Made by a program: the position numbers and the translations under genes
Source: UBA1433 sp964581565
GTDB lineage: Bacteria; Bacillota; Clostridia; Eubacteriales; UBA1433
Assembly: GCA_964581565.1 (NCBI GenBank)
Contig: CAZOOZ010000005.1
Span: 1 to 64,000, forward strand
Direction: 5' to 3'
Length of the DNA: 64,000 nucleotides
Shown: positions 35,754-44,955 of the stretch, one piece after another
How positions within the stretch are numbered: the first letter of the stretch is position 1
Layout of the letters: each line of letters opens with the position of its first letter
The notes under the pieces: model-generated
Seen by the model: the letters and a program-made list of their open reading frames with translations, nothing else
The model's database searches: none
Told to the model about the DNA's origin: nothing

Positions 35754-37283
35754 ATGAGTACAGCAATTAAAATTTTTGACACGACATTGAGAGACGGCGA
35801 ACAGTCACCCGGATGTTCCATGAATTTAATGGAAAAAATTCAAATGGCAAAGCAGCTCGAAAAACTTGGAGTCGATATTATTGAAGCAGGATTTGCAGCG
35901 GCATCTCCGGGAGATCTAAATGCAATCAAAGAAATCGCATCAATAATAAAAGATGCAAAAGTGGCAAGTCTTGCAAGAGCAAATGAAAGTGATATTGACA
36001 AAGCATGGGAGAGCATTAAAGATGCCGAGAGTCCGAGGATCCATACTTTTATCGCTACATCGCCGATTCATATGCAATACAAACTAAAAATGACACCCGA
36101 TCAAGTGGTGCAAAAAGTAGATGCAATGGTTCGGCATGCGAAAAAATACGTATCCGATGTTGAATTTTCAGCGGAAGATGCAACCCGAAGCGAAATAGAT
36201 TTTTTGTCGAAAGTTATCGCAACGGCCATCAATGCAGGTGCTACAACAATCAATATACCTGATACAGTGGGATATGCAATGCCTGATGAGTACTATGCAT
36301 TTTTAATGCAGCTTAGAAAAAAATGTCCAGCAATGAATCGTATAGACCTGTCTGTACATTGTCATAATGATTTGGGGCTTGCGGTAGCAAATTCCCTTTC
36401 GGCATTAAAAGCCGGCGCAAGCCAAATTGAATGCACAATCAACGGCATAGGAGAGCGCGCCGGCAATGCCGCACTTGAAGAAATAATAATGGCGGCAATT
36501 ACCCGTAAAGACCGTAATCAGTACGATTTTAATATTAATACAACTCAAATTATGAGATCGAGCGAGCTTTTAACAAATATTACGGGTGTAAAAGTGCAGC
36601 CCAACAAGGCTATCGTAGGAGCCAATGCTTTTGCACATGAAGCAGGGATACACCAGCACGGCGTGCTGAATAATAAAGCCACCTATGAAATCATGACGTC
36701 AGAATCAATCGGACTTACAAAAAATAAACTCGTATTGGGAAAACACTCAGGCCGTCATGCATTTAAAGATAAAATAGAATCAATGGGATATCATCTGAGC
36801 CCGCAGGAACTTGATGAAGCATTTAAATGTTTCAAAGATTTAGCCGACAAGAAAAAAGAAGTATTCGATAAAGATATAGATGCTATTATTTCCAGAAAAA
36901 AAGTTGAAATTCCGTCTATGTATACATTAGACAGATTCGTCATAAACAATGGTACAACGATTACTTCAACAGCTCTGGTCGTTTTGAAAATGAATGATTC
37001 CATCGAAGAGAAAGTTGCGACCGGTGACGGTCCTGTAGACGCTGCATTTAAAGCAATTGAAGAAATTGTGGGAAGAAAGCTGATGATGGACGATTACACG
37101 ATAAGATCTGTGACAGAGGTTGAGGATGCTTTAGGAGATGCTACTGTGAAATTAATGAATAATGGCAATGTATTTATCGGACGAGGGCTTTCAACAGACG
37201 TCGTAGAAGCAAGTATTAAAGCATATATTGATGCAATCAATAAAATTGTTTATGAAGAACAGCAAAATATGGAGGTAGTATAA
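35754..37283 (+). CDS. leuA: 2-isopropylmalate synthase
   Basis: A 509-residue enzyme condensing acetyl-CoA with 2-ketoisovalerate. The N-terminal TIM barrel has IFDTTLRDGEQSPGCSM, DIIEAGFAAASPGD, LSVHCHNDLGLAVANSLSALKAGASQIECTINGIGERAGN split over the active site, and HEAGIHQHGVL. A C-terminal LeuA allosteric (Leu-binding) domain follows (VATGDGPVDAAFKAIEEI). First gene under the T-box. AGAGGG-type site before the ATG; its stop overlaps the leuC start. Confidence 0.96.
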   Translation: MSTAIKIFDTTLRDGEQSPGCSMNLMEKIQMAKQLEKLGVDIIEAGFAAASPGDLNAIKEIASIIKDAKVASLARANESDIDKAWESIKDAESPRIHTFIATSPIHMQYKLKMTPDQVVQKVDAMVRHAKKYVSDVEFSAEDATRSEIDFLSKVIATAINAGATTINIPDTVGYAMPDEYYAFLMQLRKKCPAMNRIDLSVHCHNDLGLAVANSLSALKAGASQIECTINGIGERAGNAALEEIIMAAITRKDRNQYDFNINTTQIMRSSELLTNITGVKVQPNKAIVGANAFAHEAGIHQHGVLNNKATYEIMTSESIGLTKNKLVLGKHSGRHAFKDKIESMGYHLSPQELDEAFKCFKDLADKKKEVFDKDIDAIISRKKVEIPSMYTLDRFVINNGTTITSTALVVLKMNDSIEEKVATGDGPVDAAFKAIEEIVGRKLMMDDYTIRSVTEVEDALGDATVKLMNNGNVFIGRGLSTDVVEASIKAYIDAINKIVYEEQQNMEVV

Positions 37284-38548
37284 TGAGTATGACTATGACG
37301 CAGAAAATACTTGCGGCACATTGCGGCAAAGAAATGGTAAAACCGGGTGAATTTATAGAGATTGATCTGGATATGGTTCTTGGCAATGATATTACCACGC
37401 CGGTGGCGATTAAAGAATTCTGGAAAATGGATGCAAAAGAAGTATTTGACAAGGAAAAAATATCGATAGTCTTAGATCATTTCACGCCGAATAAAGATAT
37501 CAGATCAGCGCAACAAAGCAAAGCATGCAGAGACTTTGCAAAACAAATGCAAATTAAGCATTTTTATGATGTAGGGAAAATGGGTGTTGAGCATGCGTTG
37601 CTTCCCGAGAAGGGAATTGTGAAAGCGGGAGATGCGATTATCGGTGCCGATTCCCATACTTGCACATATGGCGCGCTTGGAGCATTTTCAACGGGAACAG
37701 GAAGTACGGATATGGCAGCGGGAATGGCAACCGGAAAAGCTTGGATAAAAATACCGGAAGCTATAAAAGTCACTGTCAGCGGCGAGCCTTCAAAATATGT
37801 ATGTGGAAAAGATGTGATATTACACTTGATCGGGATGATTGGTGTAGAAGGCGCTCTTTATAAGTCAATTGAGTTTTGTGGAGACGGCATCAAAAATCTT
37901 AGTATGGACGACCGATTCACGATTGCAAATATGGCAGTGGAAGCCGGCGCCAAGAATGGTATTTTCCCGGTCGACGAAAAAACGATTGAGTATATGGATG
38001 AAAGAGTAAATAAAGCATATGAGATATTTGATGCGGACAATAATGCCGCTTATGAGAAAGAAATAGAAATCAATTTATCTGATTTGCGGCCGATTGTTGC
38101 GTTCCCTCACCTGCCGGAAAATACAAAGACCATTGACGAAGCCGAAAAAGAGAATATAAACATAGATCAAGTGGTCATAGGTTCTTGTACAAACGGCAGG
38201 ATAGAGGATATGAGAATGGCTGCCCGGATCATGAAAGGCAAAACGATAAATGAAAATGTGAGAACGATTATTATTCCTGCCACACAGGATGTCTATATGC
38301 AATGCATACAAGAAGGCCTCATAGATATATTTATTCAGTCCGGAGCCGTTGTAAGCACACCGACATGTGGGCCATGCCTCGGAGGATACATGGGAATCCT
38401 TGCATCCGGCGAGCGTGCCATTACAACGACGAATCGAAATTTTGTAGGAAGAATGGGACATATCGCTTCAGAAGTTTATCTCGCTTCGCCGGCCGTGGCG
38501 GCAGCTTCGGCGATCGCAGGGAAAATAGCTGGCCCTGAGAGCGTGTAA
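37283..38548 (+). CDS. leuC: 3-isopropylmalate dehydratase large subunit
   Basis: A 421-residue aconitase-family subunit. The [4Fe-4S] ligand Cys residues lie in VIGSCTNGR and TPTCGPCLGG, with GADSHTCTYGALGAFSTG earlier. Its length fits the shorter archaeal/clostridial LeuC class. It starts within the TAATG overlap with leuA and works with LeuD. Confidence 0.95.
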   Translation: MSMTMTQKILAAHCGKEMVKPGEFIEIDLDMVLGNDITTPVAIKEFWKMDAKEVFDKEKISIVLDHFTPNKDIRSAQQSKACRDFAKQMQIKHFYDVGKMGVEHALLPEKGIVKAGDAIIGADSHTCTYGALGAFSTGTGSTDMAAGMATGKAWIKIPEAIKVTVSGEPSKYVCGKDVILHLIGMIGVEGALYKSIEFCGDGIKNLSMDDRFTIANMAVEAGAKNGIFPVDEKTIEYMDERVNKAYEIFDADNNAAYEKEIEINLSDLRPIVAFPHLPENTKTIDEAEKENINIDQVVIGSCTNGRIEDMRMAARIMKGKTINENVRTIIIPATQDVYMQCIQEGLIDIFIQSGAVVSTPTCGPCLGGYMGILASGERAITTTNRNFVGRMGHIASEVYLASPAVAAASAIAGKIAGPESV

Positions 38549-38566
38549 AAAGAAAGGAGACGAGCA

Positions 38567-39082
38567 ATGATCGTTAAAGGAAAAACATTTAAATATGGAA
38601 ATAATATAGATACAGATGTAATTATACCGGCAAGATATTTGAATACATCAGAGCCGGATGAACTGGCGAAATATTGTATGGAAGATATTGATAAAAATTT
38701 TTCAAAAAAAGTTCAAAAAGGAGATATTATAGTAGGATGCAAAAATTTTGGATGTGGTTCATCTAGAGAGCATGCACCAATTGCAATTAAAGCAAGCGGA
38801 ATATCTTGTGTTATAGCCGAAAGCTTTGGACGGATTTTTTACAGGAATTCTTTTAATATAGGGCTCCCCATAATCGAATCTGCGGAAGCGTCAAGACAAA
38901 TAGAGAAGGATGATGAAGTCGAAATTGATTTTGAGACGGGGAAAATTCATAATATCACTAAAAATGAAGTTTATATGGCTGCACCTTTCCCTGAATTTAT
39001 AAGAAAAATTATTTATTCCGATGGTTTGGTAGGATATGTGAAAGATAAAATTTACAATAAAATGCCGGAGGAAAAGATATGA
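38567..39082 (+). CDS. leuD: 3-isopropylmalate dehydratase small subunit
   Basis: A 171-residue swivel-domain subunit: GKTFKYGNNIDTDVIIPARYL, then VGCKNFGCGSSREHAPIAIKASG and IGLPIIES. The partner of LeuC, 18 nt upstream. AAAGGAG precedes the ATG, and its stop overlaps the leuB start (ATGA). Confidence 0.95.
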   Translation: MIVKGKTFKYGNNIDTDVIIPARYLNTSEPDELAKYCMEDIDKNFSKKVQKGDIIVGCKNFGCGSSREHAPIAIKASGISCVIAESFGRIFYRNSFNIGLPIIESAEASRQIEKDDEVEIDFETGKIHNITKNEVYMAAPFPEFIRKIIYSDGLVGYVKDKIYNKMPEEKI

Positions 39083-40134
39083 AAATAAAAATTGCAGTCA
39101 TTAAAGGTGATGGAATAGGTCCGGAAGTAGTCAGTCAGGCTTTACGTGTATTGGAAGTGATTGCAAAGAAATTTGATCATGAATTTTTTTTTACGGAAGT
39201 ATTGGCCGGCGGAGCGGCAATTGATATATTTGGTATAGCCGCACCAAAAGAAACTATCGAGGCCTGCAAAAAGAGTGACGCGGTTCTTTTGGGAGCTTTG
39301 GGAGGCCCAAAATGGGACGGCTTTGACGCTAAGTTAAAGCCTGAAACGAGCCTTCTTACAATCAGGAAGGAATTAGGTTTATTTGCAAATATCAGACCGG
39401 CCGTATTATTTGAAGAGCTGGCAGGCGATTGTCCATTAAAAGATTTTATTATTGAAGACGGGTTTGATTTTATTATTTTCAGGGAACTCACAGGAGGCAT
39501 CTATTTCGGCAAAAAGGAATCGGCTGAAGAATATGCGTGCGATTGCTGCGAATACCGAAGCTGGGAAATAGAGCGTATTGTTGAAAAGGCCTTTAAAGCT
39601 GCAATGATGAGGAAGAAGAAAATTATCAGTGTCGATAAAGCGAATGTGCTTGAAACATCAAGATTATGGCGAAAAACAGTAAACAAAATTTCACAAAATT
39701 ATCCACAGGTAAATCTTGAGCATATGTATGTAGATAATGCGGCTATGCAGTTGATCAGAAACCCAAAACAATTCGATGTATTGCTCACTGAAAATATGTT
39801 TGGAGACATTCTATCGGACGAAGCGAGCATGATTTGCGGATCCATCGGGATGCTGCCTTCCGCATCACTGGGTGAAGGTAATTTTGGTTTATATGAGCCC
39901 ATTCACGGGTCGGCACCCGATATTGCGGGGCTAAATAAAGCAAATCCTATTGCAACTATCTTATCTGCGGCAATGATGCTGCGCTATACATTTGGGCTGA
40001 ATGCTGAGGCTGAAGCTATAGAGAAAAGCATAAGAAAAGCTTTAGAAAAAGGATACAGAACAGAAGATATTGCGCATAACGATATCAGACTTGGCACTAA
40101 AGAAATAACAGATAAAATTATCGAATTTATTTAA
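39079..40134 (+). CDS. leuB: 3-isopropylmalate dehydrogenase, copy 2 (in operon)
   Basis: A 351-residue LeuB with the same motifs as copy 1: IAVIKGDGIGPEVVSQALRVL, GALGGPKWDGFD, VDKANVLETSRLWR, and NMFGDILSDEASMI with YEPIHGSAPDIAG. Differences from copy 1 cluster around residues 85-165 and the C-terminal helix. It overlaps leuD by 4 nt and is the last gene of the T-box operon. A terminator follows. Confidence 0.95.
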   Translation: MKIKIAVIKGDGIGPEVVSQALRVLEVIAKKFDHEFFFTEVLAGGAAIDIFGIAAPKETIEACKKSDAVLLGALGGPKWDGFDAKLKPETSLLTIRKELGLFANIRPAVLFEELAGDCPLKDFIIEDGFDFIIFRELTGGIYFGKKESAEEYACDCCEYRSWEIERIVEKAFKAAMMRKKKIISVDKANVLETSRLWRKTVNKISQNYPQVNLEHMYVDNAAMQLIRNPKQFDVLLTENMFGDILSDEASMICGSIGMLPSASLGEGNFGLYEPIHGSAPDIAGLNKANPIATILSAAMMLRYTFGLNAEAEAIEKSIRKALEKGYRTEDIAHNDIRLGTKEITDKIIEFI

Positions 40135-40157
40135 TAATATAAACAAAGCTAACCAAT

Positions 40158-40197
40158 AAAATGCAGCATTTGCGAAAGCAGATGGTGCATTTTTTAT
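40158..40197 (+). terminator. Terminator of the leu operon
   Basis: A long stem (AAAATGCA/TGCATTTT and ATTTGC/GCAGAT separated by a GC-GG mismatch, GAAA loop) is followed by a T run. The remaining 260 bp before the aminomutase are AT-rich without a gene. Confidence 0.8.
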
Positions 40198-40460
40198 AAA
40201 TAAAACAAGGTATATATCAAATATAAACGCGAAAAATAAGTTTGTTTATACTTATGTTTAATAAGAATATAGACAGGAAAATATTGAAAAAAAGTTGGTA
40301 AAATGATAAACTAATAAAGTAAATCGTTTAAATACAGAATAAACAAAATAATGTTTTTTTAATCTATCCGGTAACTTTTGATCGTATTTTTATTTCTAAA
40401 TATATATGTATTATATTTCGCTATTCTGTAAAACGAATCTTGCATCAGGAGGTTAAACAA

Positions 40461-41693
40461 ATGGATCATTTAATAAATGGTAGAGATTTGCGCAGGCCCA
40501 TTCAAGATTATTTGGACAAGCTGCCGCAAATTAAAACAGGATTAAATCAGTCTGAAGTTATTAAAAACCGTCAGGATGAAATTCGTCGTCATTTTAATGC
40601 TGACAGGCAGCAATGGAACGATTATAAATGGCAGATAGAACACCGTATAACAACAGCTGAAGAATTGACAAAGCTGTTACCGCTTTCTACAGAAGAGCTT
40701 GATGAAATCCGGCAAGTGGCATCACAATATCGATTTGCCATTTCGCCGTATTATTTGTCTTTAATAGATATCGATAATCCGAAATGCCCGATCCGCCGTC
40801 AGGCGGTGCCGAGTGTTGCAGAATTAAATCCAGAGGGAGAACTGGACCCTATGGATGAAGCATGTTCCAGCCCCGTGCCGGCAGTGACACGGCGCTATCC
40901 GGATCGGCTTATCATTAAGGTCACAAATCAGTGCGGTATGTATTGCCGCTTTTGCCAGCGCCGGCGTATGATAGGTGAGATAGACCGTATGATTGATTAC
41001 AGTTTGCTCACTCAAGCAATTGATTATGTACGAAAAAATCCGGAAATCAGGGATGTTCTCATTACAGGCGGGGATGCTATGATGCTTCCTGACGAAGTGC
41101 TAGATCATTTACTGGGCGAGCTCCGAGCTATCGAACATGTGGAAATCATACGTATCGGTACGCGCACACCGGTTACGCTGCCCCAAAGAATAACGCCGCA
41201 ACTTGTTGAAATCTTAAAAAAACATCACCCGATATATGTCAATACTCATTTTAATTCCCCGATGGAAATCACGGAAGATGCAAAACATGCCTGTGATCTC
41301 TTGGCCGATGCTGGCGTACCGCTTGGCAATCAAATGGTGCTTTTGAACGGAGTAAACAATGACAAATATGTTGTACGCAAATTAAATCAATTGCTTTTGA
41401 TGCTGCGTGTAAAACCGTATTATATCTTTCATCCGAAAACGGTACGCGGTACTTCGCATTTCTGGGTTCGTATCGGTGAAGGGCTTGAAATCATGGAAGG
41501 TCTGCGTGGATACACGTCCGGCCTTGCTGTGCCGACATATATTGTCAACGGGCCCGGCGGGTTGGGTAAAACGCCGATGATCCCGAGTTATCTGCTTTAC
41601 ATCGGAAAAGATAAAGCAGTATTTAGAAGTTGGGACAATAAAACTTTTGAAATTGATAATCATCCCAATACAGGATTTAATCATGATAAATAG
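40461..41693 (+). CDS. eam: Radical SAM aminomutase, probable glutamate 2,3-aminomutase
   Basis: A 410-residue KamA-family protein. The radical SAM cluster is CGMYCRFC (Cys158, 162, 165), and the PLP lysine is Lys370 in GPGGLGK. In lysine 2,3-aminomutase two Asp residues (293 and 330) hold the substrate side-chain amino group. Here those places, found by spacing from the PLP lysine, are Lys326 (FHPKT) and Asn363 (IVNGP), the pair reported for clostridial glutamate 2,3-aminomutase. The product would be beta-glutamate, an osmolyte in anaerobes. AGGAGG lies before the ATG at 40461; the frame opens at 40440. Confidence 0.85.
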   Translation: MDHLINGRDLRRPIQDYLDKLPQIKTGLNQSEVIKNRQDEIRRHFNADRQQWNDYKWQIEHRITTAEELTKLLPLSTEELDEIRQVASQYRFAISPYYLSLIDIDNPKCPIRRQAVPSVAELNPEGELDPMDEACSSPVPAVTRRYPDRLIIKVTNQCGMYCRFCQRRRMIGEIDRMIDYSLLTQAIDYVRKNPEIRDVLITGGDAMMLPDEVLDHLLGELRAIEHVEIIRIGTRTPVTLPQRITPQLVEILKKHHPIYVNTHFNSPMEITEDAKHACDLLADAGVPLGNQMVLLNGVNNDKYVVRKLNQLLLMLRVKPYYIFHPKTVRGTSHFWVRIGEGLEIMEGLRGYTSGLAVPTYIVNGPGGLGKTPMIPSYLLYIGKDKAVFRSWDNKTFEIDNHPNTGFNHDK

Positions 41694-41797
41694 TTTGCTT
41701 TATGAAAACGGAGACATTGTTAATATTTTCTCTACTATAGATTTTATTTCAGTAAAGAATTATAATATATACGATAATATTTAAAAGGAGGAGAAAA

Positions 41798-42550
41798 ATG
41801 CTTGAGTTAAAAAAAGTCTCTTTAAGCGTAGAAGGCGCAAGAAGAGTGGACATATTAAATAATATAGATCTGCAATTGCTAGATAAAAAAATATATGCGA
41901 TAACAGGGCCAAACGGAAGCGGAAAATCCTCGCTTGCCAGAATCATTATGGGGATAGCGCAACCCACATCAGGAAGTATTATTTTTAACGGAGATGATAT
42001 CACGCATATGGATATCGCACAAAGAGCGCATCTTGGGATTGGATATGCGTTTCAAAGCCCTCCCAGATTTAAAGGAATAAAAGTTCGTGATGTATTAAGC
42101 CTTGCTATGTCCGGCAATGAAAAAGAAGAAAAAATATGTGATCTTTTATACAGTGTCGGTCTGTGTTCTCAGGAATATCTTGATCGGGATATGGATGCAA
42201 GTCTCTCGGGAGGAGAAATAAAAAGAATTGAAATTGCTACGATATTAGCAAGGAATTTAAAAATGGCTGTTTTCGATGAACCCGAGGCAGGTATCGATTT
42301 ATGGAGTTTTCAGCGACTGGCTGAGACTTTTAAAGAAATGCATGAAAAAACAAATACAACAATTGTGATTATATCACATCAGGAAAGAATTTTAGAACTA
42401 GCCGATGAAATTTTGTTAATAGCCAATGGCAGCATTACAAAAAATATTCCCAAAGAAGAAATATTAAAAAAAGGTTTTGTGGATAATTTATGTGCATGCG
42501 CAGAAAATTGCGGAAAAGTAGGTGAAAAGTATGCTAAATGCATTGGATAA
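41798..42550 (+). CDS. sufC: SufC/SmsC-like Fe-S assembly ATPase
   Basis: A 250-residue ABC ATPase: Walker A GPNGSGKSS, Q-loop AFQSPPRFKGI, signature LSGGEIKRIEIATIL, Walker B KMAVFDEPEAGID, His switch ISHQER. The PEAGID and KRIEIA variants fit SufC rather than transport ATPases. The C-terminal tail has extra Cys residues (LCACAENCG). It overlaps the next gene by 20 nt. With only a SufB/D-type partner it looks like the minimal two-gene SUF (SmsCB) system. GGAGGAG precedes the ATG. Confidence 0.92.
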   Translation: MLELKKVSLSVEGARRVDILNNIDLQLLDKKIYAITGPNGSGKSSLARIIMGIAQPTSGSIIFNGDDITHMDIAQRAHLGIGYAFQSPPRFKGIKVRDVLSLAMSGNEKEEKICDLLYSVGLCSQEYLDRDMDASLSGGEIKRIEIATILARNLKMAVFDEPEAGIDLWSFQRLAETFKEMHEKTNTTIVIISHQERILELADEILLIANGSITKNIPKEEILKKGFVDNLCACAENCGKVGEKYAKCIG

Positions 42551-43451
42551 TTTAATGCTTCAAAAAATTGCCGATCTTCATGAGATACCGCAAGGAGCTT
42601 ATAATATCAGAAAAAACGGCGAAGGTATTCAAAGGAACACAACAGAAAATATTGATATTGTTCCCAAAAAGGATCGCCCGGGAATTGATATTGTCGTAAA
42701 ACCGCATACAAAAGGAGAAAGCGTTTATATTCCGGTGATTGTAACAGAAGAGGGCGTAACAGATGTGGTCTATAATACATTTGAAATCGGTGAATTTTCG
42801 GATGTGGAAATCATAGCCGGCTGCGGAATTCATAATTCGGGCCAGCACAAATCAGAGCATGACGGCATTCATGAGTTTTTTATCAATAAAGGTGCCCGTA
42901 TGAAATATACAGAAAAGCATTACGGGCAAGGGGAAGGCGCCGGGCAGAGAGTGCTCAATCCAAAAACAATCATTCATGCGCAGGAAGATACTGTTATTGA
43001 GCTGGAGCTCATTCAGATAATGGGTATAGATGATACTGTTCGTGATACTGAAATACAGCTCGCCAAAGGGGCCAAACTGATTGTGACAGAGCGTCTTCTA
43101 ACGAATATGGAGCAAAAAGCAGCTTCCAATATCACCGTAGAACTATTGGGTGAAGACAGCAGCGCACAGATTATTTCGCGCTCAGTTGCTCAAGGAAAGT
43201 CAGAACAAACATATTATTTTGATTTGGTAGGGCGCAATAAATGTAAAGGGCATATTCAATGCGATGCAATTATTATGGACGATGCCGTTATTATTTCAAC
43301 ACCAAAAATATCTGCGCATCACAGTGATGCGCAATTGGTACATGAAGCAGCTATCGGGAAACTTGAATCCATGCAGCTAATAAAATTAATGTCACTTGGT
43401 CTTACTGAAAAAGAGGCTGAAGATACCATATTAAAAGGATTTTTGAAGTAG
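42531..43451 (+). CDS. sufB: SufB/SufD-family scaffold protein (SmsB-like)
   Basis: A protein of about 306 residues, short for SufB. The beta-helix core contains EIIAGCGIHNSGQHKSEHDGIHEF, HYGQGEGAG and the C-terminal ISAHHSDAQLVHEAAIGKLESMQLIKLMSLGLTEKEAEDTILKGF split into characteristic motifs. It likely forms the scaffold with the preceding ATPase. AGGTG lies 6-7 nt before the ATG at 42531 inside sufC. SufS, SufU and SufE are not in the window. Confidence 0.9.
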   Translation: MLNALDNLMLQKIADLHEIPQGAYNIRKNGEGIQRNTTENIDIVPKKDRPGIDIVVKPHTKGESVYIPVIVTEEGVTDVVYNTFEIGEFSDVEIIAGCGIHNSGQHKSEHDGIHEFFINKGARMKYTEKHYGQGEGAGQRVLNPKTIIHAQEDTVIELELIQIMGIDDTVRDTEIQLAKGAKLIVTERLLTNMEQKAASNITVELLGEDSSAQIISRSVAQGKSEQTYYFDLVGRNKCKGHIQCDAIIMDDAVIISTPKISAHHSDAQLVHEAAIGKLESMQLIKLMSLGLTEKEAEDTILKGFLK

Positions 43452-43528
43452 TAATATTTTCTCCGGTATAGTATCAGCACTCAACAATGAAGTTATACTA
43501 TAAAATTTTAAACAAAGGAGATATACTG

Positions 43529-44005
43529 ATGGATATTTTGAAATTTGCAATTGAGATGGAAAAAGAAGGTGAGCAGTACTACAAAGAACAAGCGCAGCAT
43601 AATCGCGATAACGGTTTATATACTGTTTTTATGAATTTAGCAAAAGATGAATGTCATCATGCACAAATCATAGAAAATAAAATAAAGGGAATTGCTTATC
43701 AGCCGGAGCCTACAATAAGCAACCAAACAAAAAACGTTTTTGACGGGCTGGATGATTTTGATGTTGAGATCAAAGAAATACCCCAGCAGCTTGATGCCTA
43801 TAGAATGGCGCTTCAAAAAGAACAGGAAAGCATTGATCTTTACAAAAAACTGTTGAAAGAAGCGACAGAGGACAAATCTTTATTTGAGTTTTTAATAAAG
43901 CAAGAAGAGGAACATTTTAGAATTCTTGACGAGATCGTTAAGCTCGTGAGCCGTCCCAATGAATGGGTAGAAGATGCGGAATTTGGCAAAAGAGAAGAAT
44001 ATTAA
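43529..44005 (+). CDS. Ferritin-like/rubrerythrin-type diiron protein
   Basis: A 158-residue four-helix bundle of the rubrerythrin class without the rubredoxin tail. Metal-ligand motifs: AIEMEKEGEQYYKEQA, KDECHHAQIIE, LQKEQESIDLYKK and KQEEEHFRILDEI. Such proteins handle peroxide or iron in anaerobes. The ATG at 43529 has AAAGGAG upstream; the frame opens at 43487. Placement after the Fe-S genes suits an iron/oxidative-stress role. Confidence 0.87.
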   Translation: MDILKFAIEMEKEGEQYYKEQAQHNRDNGLYTVFMNLAKDECHHAQIIENKIKGIAYQPEPTISNQTKNVFDGLDDFDVEIKEIPQQLDAYRMALQKEQESIDLYKKLLKEATEDKSLFEFLIKQEEEHFRILDEIVKLVSRPNEWVEDAEFGKREEY

Positions 44006-44043
44006 ATCAATCCATTCATCATAAATTGAGAGTGATTAAATAA

Positions 44044-44616
44044 ATGAGTAATAAAATAAAAATTGCGGGATTTACAGGTAGTTTGCGTAAGGGATCTTAT
44101 AACAAAAGTTCCTTGCGAGCGGCAATGGATTTATTGCCTGAAGATGCAAATCTTGAAATCCTTGATATTTCTACATTGCCATTTTTTAATGAAGATGTTG
44201 AAAGAGTAGGAGTGCCTGCTGAAGTCAGGGAATTTAAAACTTCATTAATGGAGTGTGACGCTGTTTTGATAGCAACGCCTGAATATAATTATTCGTTGCC
44301 TCCTGTGCTAAAAAATGCACTTGATTGGGCATCAAGAGGAGATAAACTGCCCTTGTATGGGAAGCCTCTAGCCATTATGAGTGCGTCACCGGGGATGTTT
44401 GGCGGGGCACGTGTGCAGTATCACCTGCGTCAGGTGTGTGTAACTTTAAATTTAATACCTTTAAGCAAGCCTGAAGTATTTATCATGAAGGCGGCAGAGA
44501 AATTTGATGAAAATGGCAATCTGATAGATGAGCACACAAAGGACGCAATCAGAAAACTACTGCGTTCACTTGCTGCTTTTACGCGTCTATTACGAAATGA
44601 TAATTCTATAGTATAA
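44044..44616 (+). CDS. NAD(P)H-dependent FMN reductase
   Basis: A 190-residue flavodoxin-like protein: FTGSLRKGSYNKSSLRAA binds the FMN phosphate, followed by ATPEYNYSLPPVLKNALDWASR and SASPGMFGGARVQYHLRQV. It reduces quinones, azo compounds or free FMN. Follows the ferritin-like gene by 38 nt. Confidence 0.92.
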   Translation: MSNKIKIAGFTGSLRKGSYNKSSLRAAMDLLPEDANLEILDISTLPFFNEDVERVGVPAEVREFKTSLMECDAVLIATPEYNYSLPPVLKNALDWASRGDKLPLYGKPLAIMSASPGMFGGARVQYHLRQVCVTLNLIPLSKPEVFIMKAAEKFDENGNLIDEHTKDAIRKLLRSLAAFTRLLRNDNSIV

Positions 44617-44649
44617 ACATTTATTTTAATAGAGGAGGAATCAGACAGA

Positions 44650-44952
44650 ATGAAACAATTTACAATACAAGAAGCGATTGACCTTGCCGGTATGCTAAAT
44701 ATTGATTTTAATAAGGTTTCTTATACTGCAGAGGAATTTTTAGCGGGACTGCATGTAGAGTTAGAGCATGGTCTCACAGATCCGGGGACCAATGTTACAG
44801 GAGATGATCCTTTGCTTACGGCTAAAATTGTGCTTGCGCATCTAAATGAAAATAGTCTATATTACGATGAAAATATCGGCGTAGAAGCATGGGAGCATGC
44901 TCTGGATGATCTTAAAGGAGATCCAAAAGGTAAAAAAATAGTCATTATATAA
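44650..44952 (+). CDS. DUF5661-like small protein
   Basis: A 100-residue soluble protein: AGMLNIDFNKVSYTAEEFLAGLHVELEHG, then TNVTGDDPLLTAKIVLAHLNE and YYDENIGVEAWE. The LHVELEHG...TNVTxDDP...KIxLAHLNE pattern is, as I recall, that of DUF5661 proteins, which have no assigned function. GAGGAGG precedes the ATG. Confidence 0.8.
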   Translation: MKQFTIQEAIDLAGMLNIDFNKVSYTAEEFLAGLHVELEHGLTDPGTNVTGDDPLLTAKIVLAHLNENSLYYDENIGVEAWEHALDDLKGDPKGKKIVII

Positions 44953-44955
44953 AGC

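Noticed and set aside
40461..41693. Lysine 2,3-aminomutase
   Set aside because: Both lysine-binding Asp positions are replaced by Lys and Asn, the glutamate-type pair.
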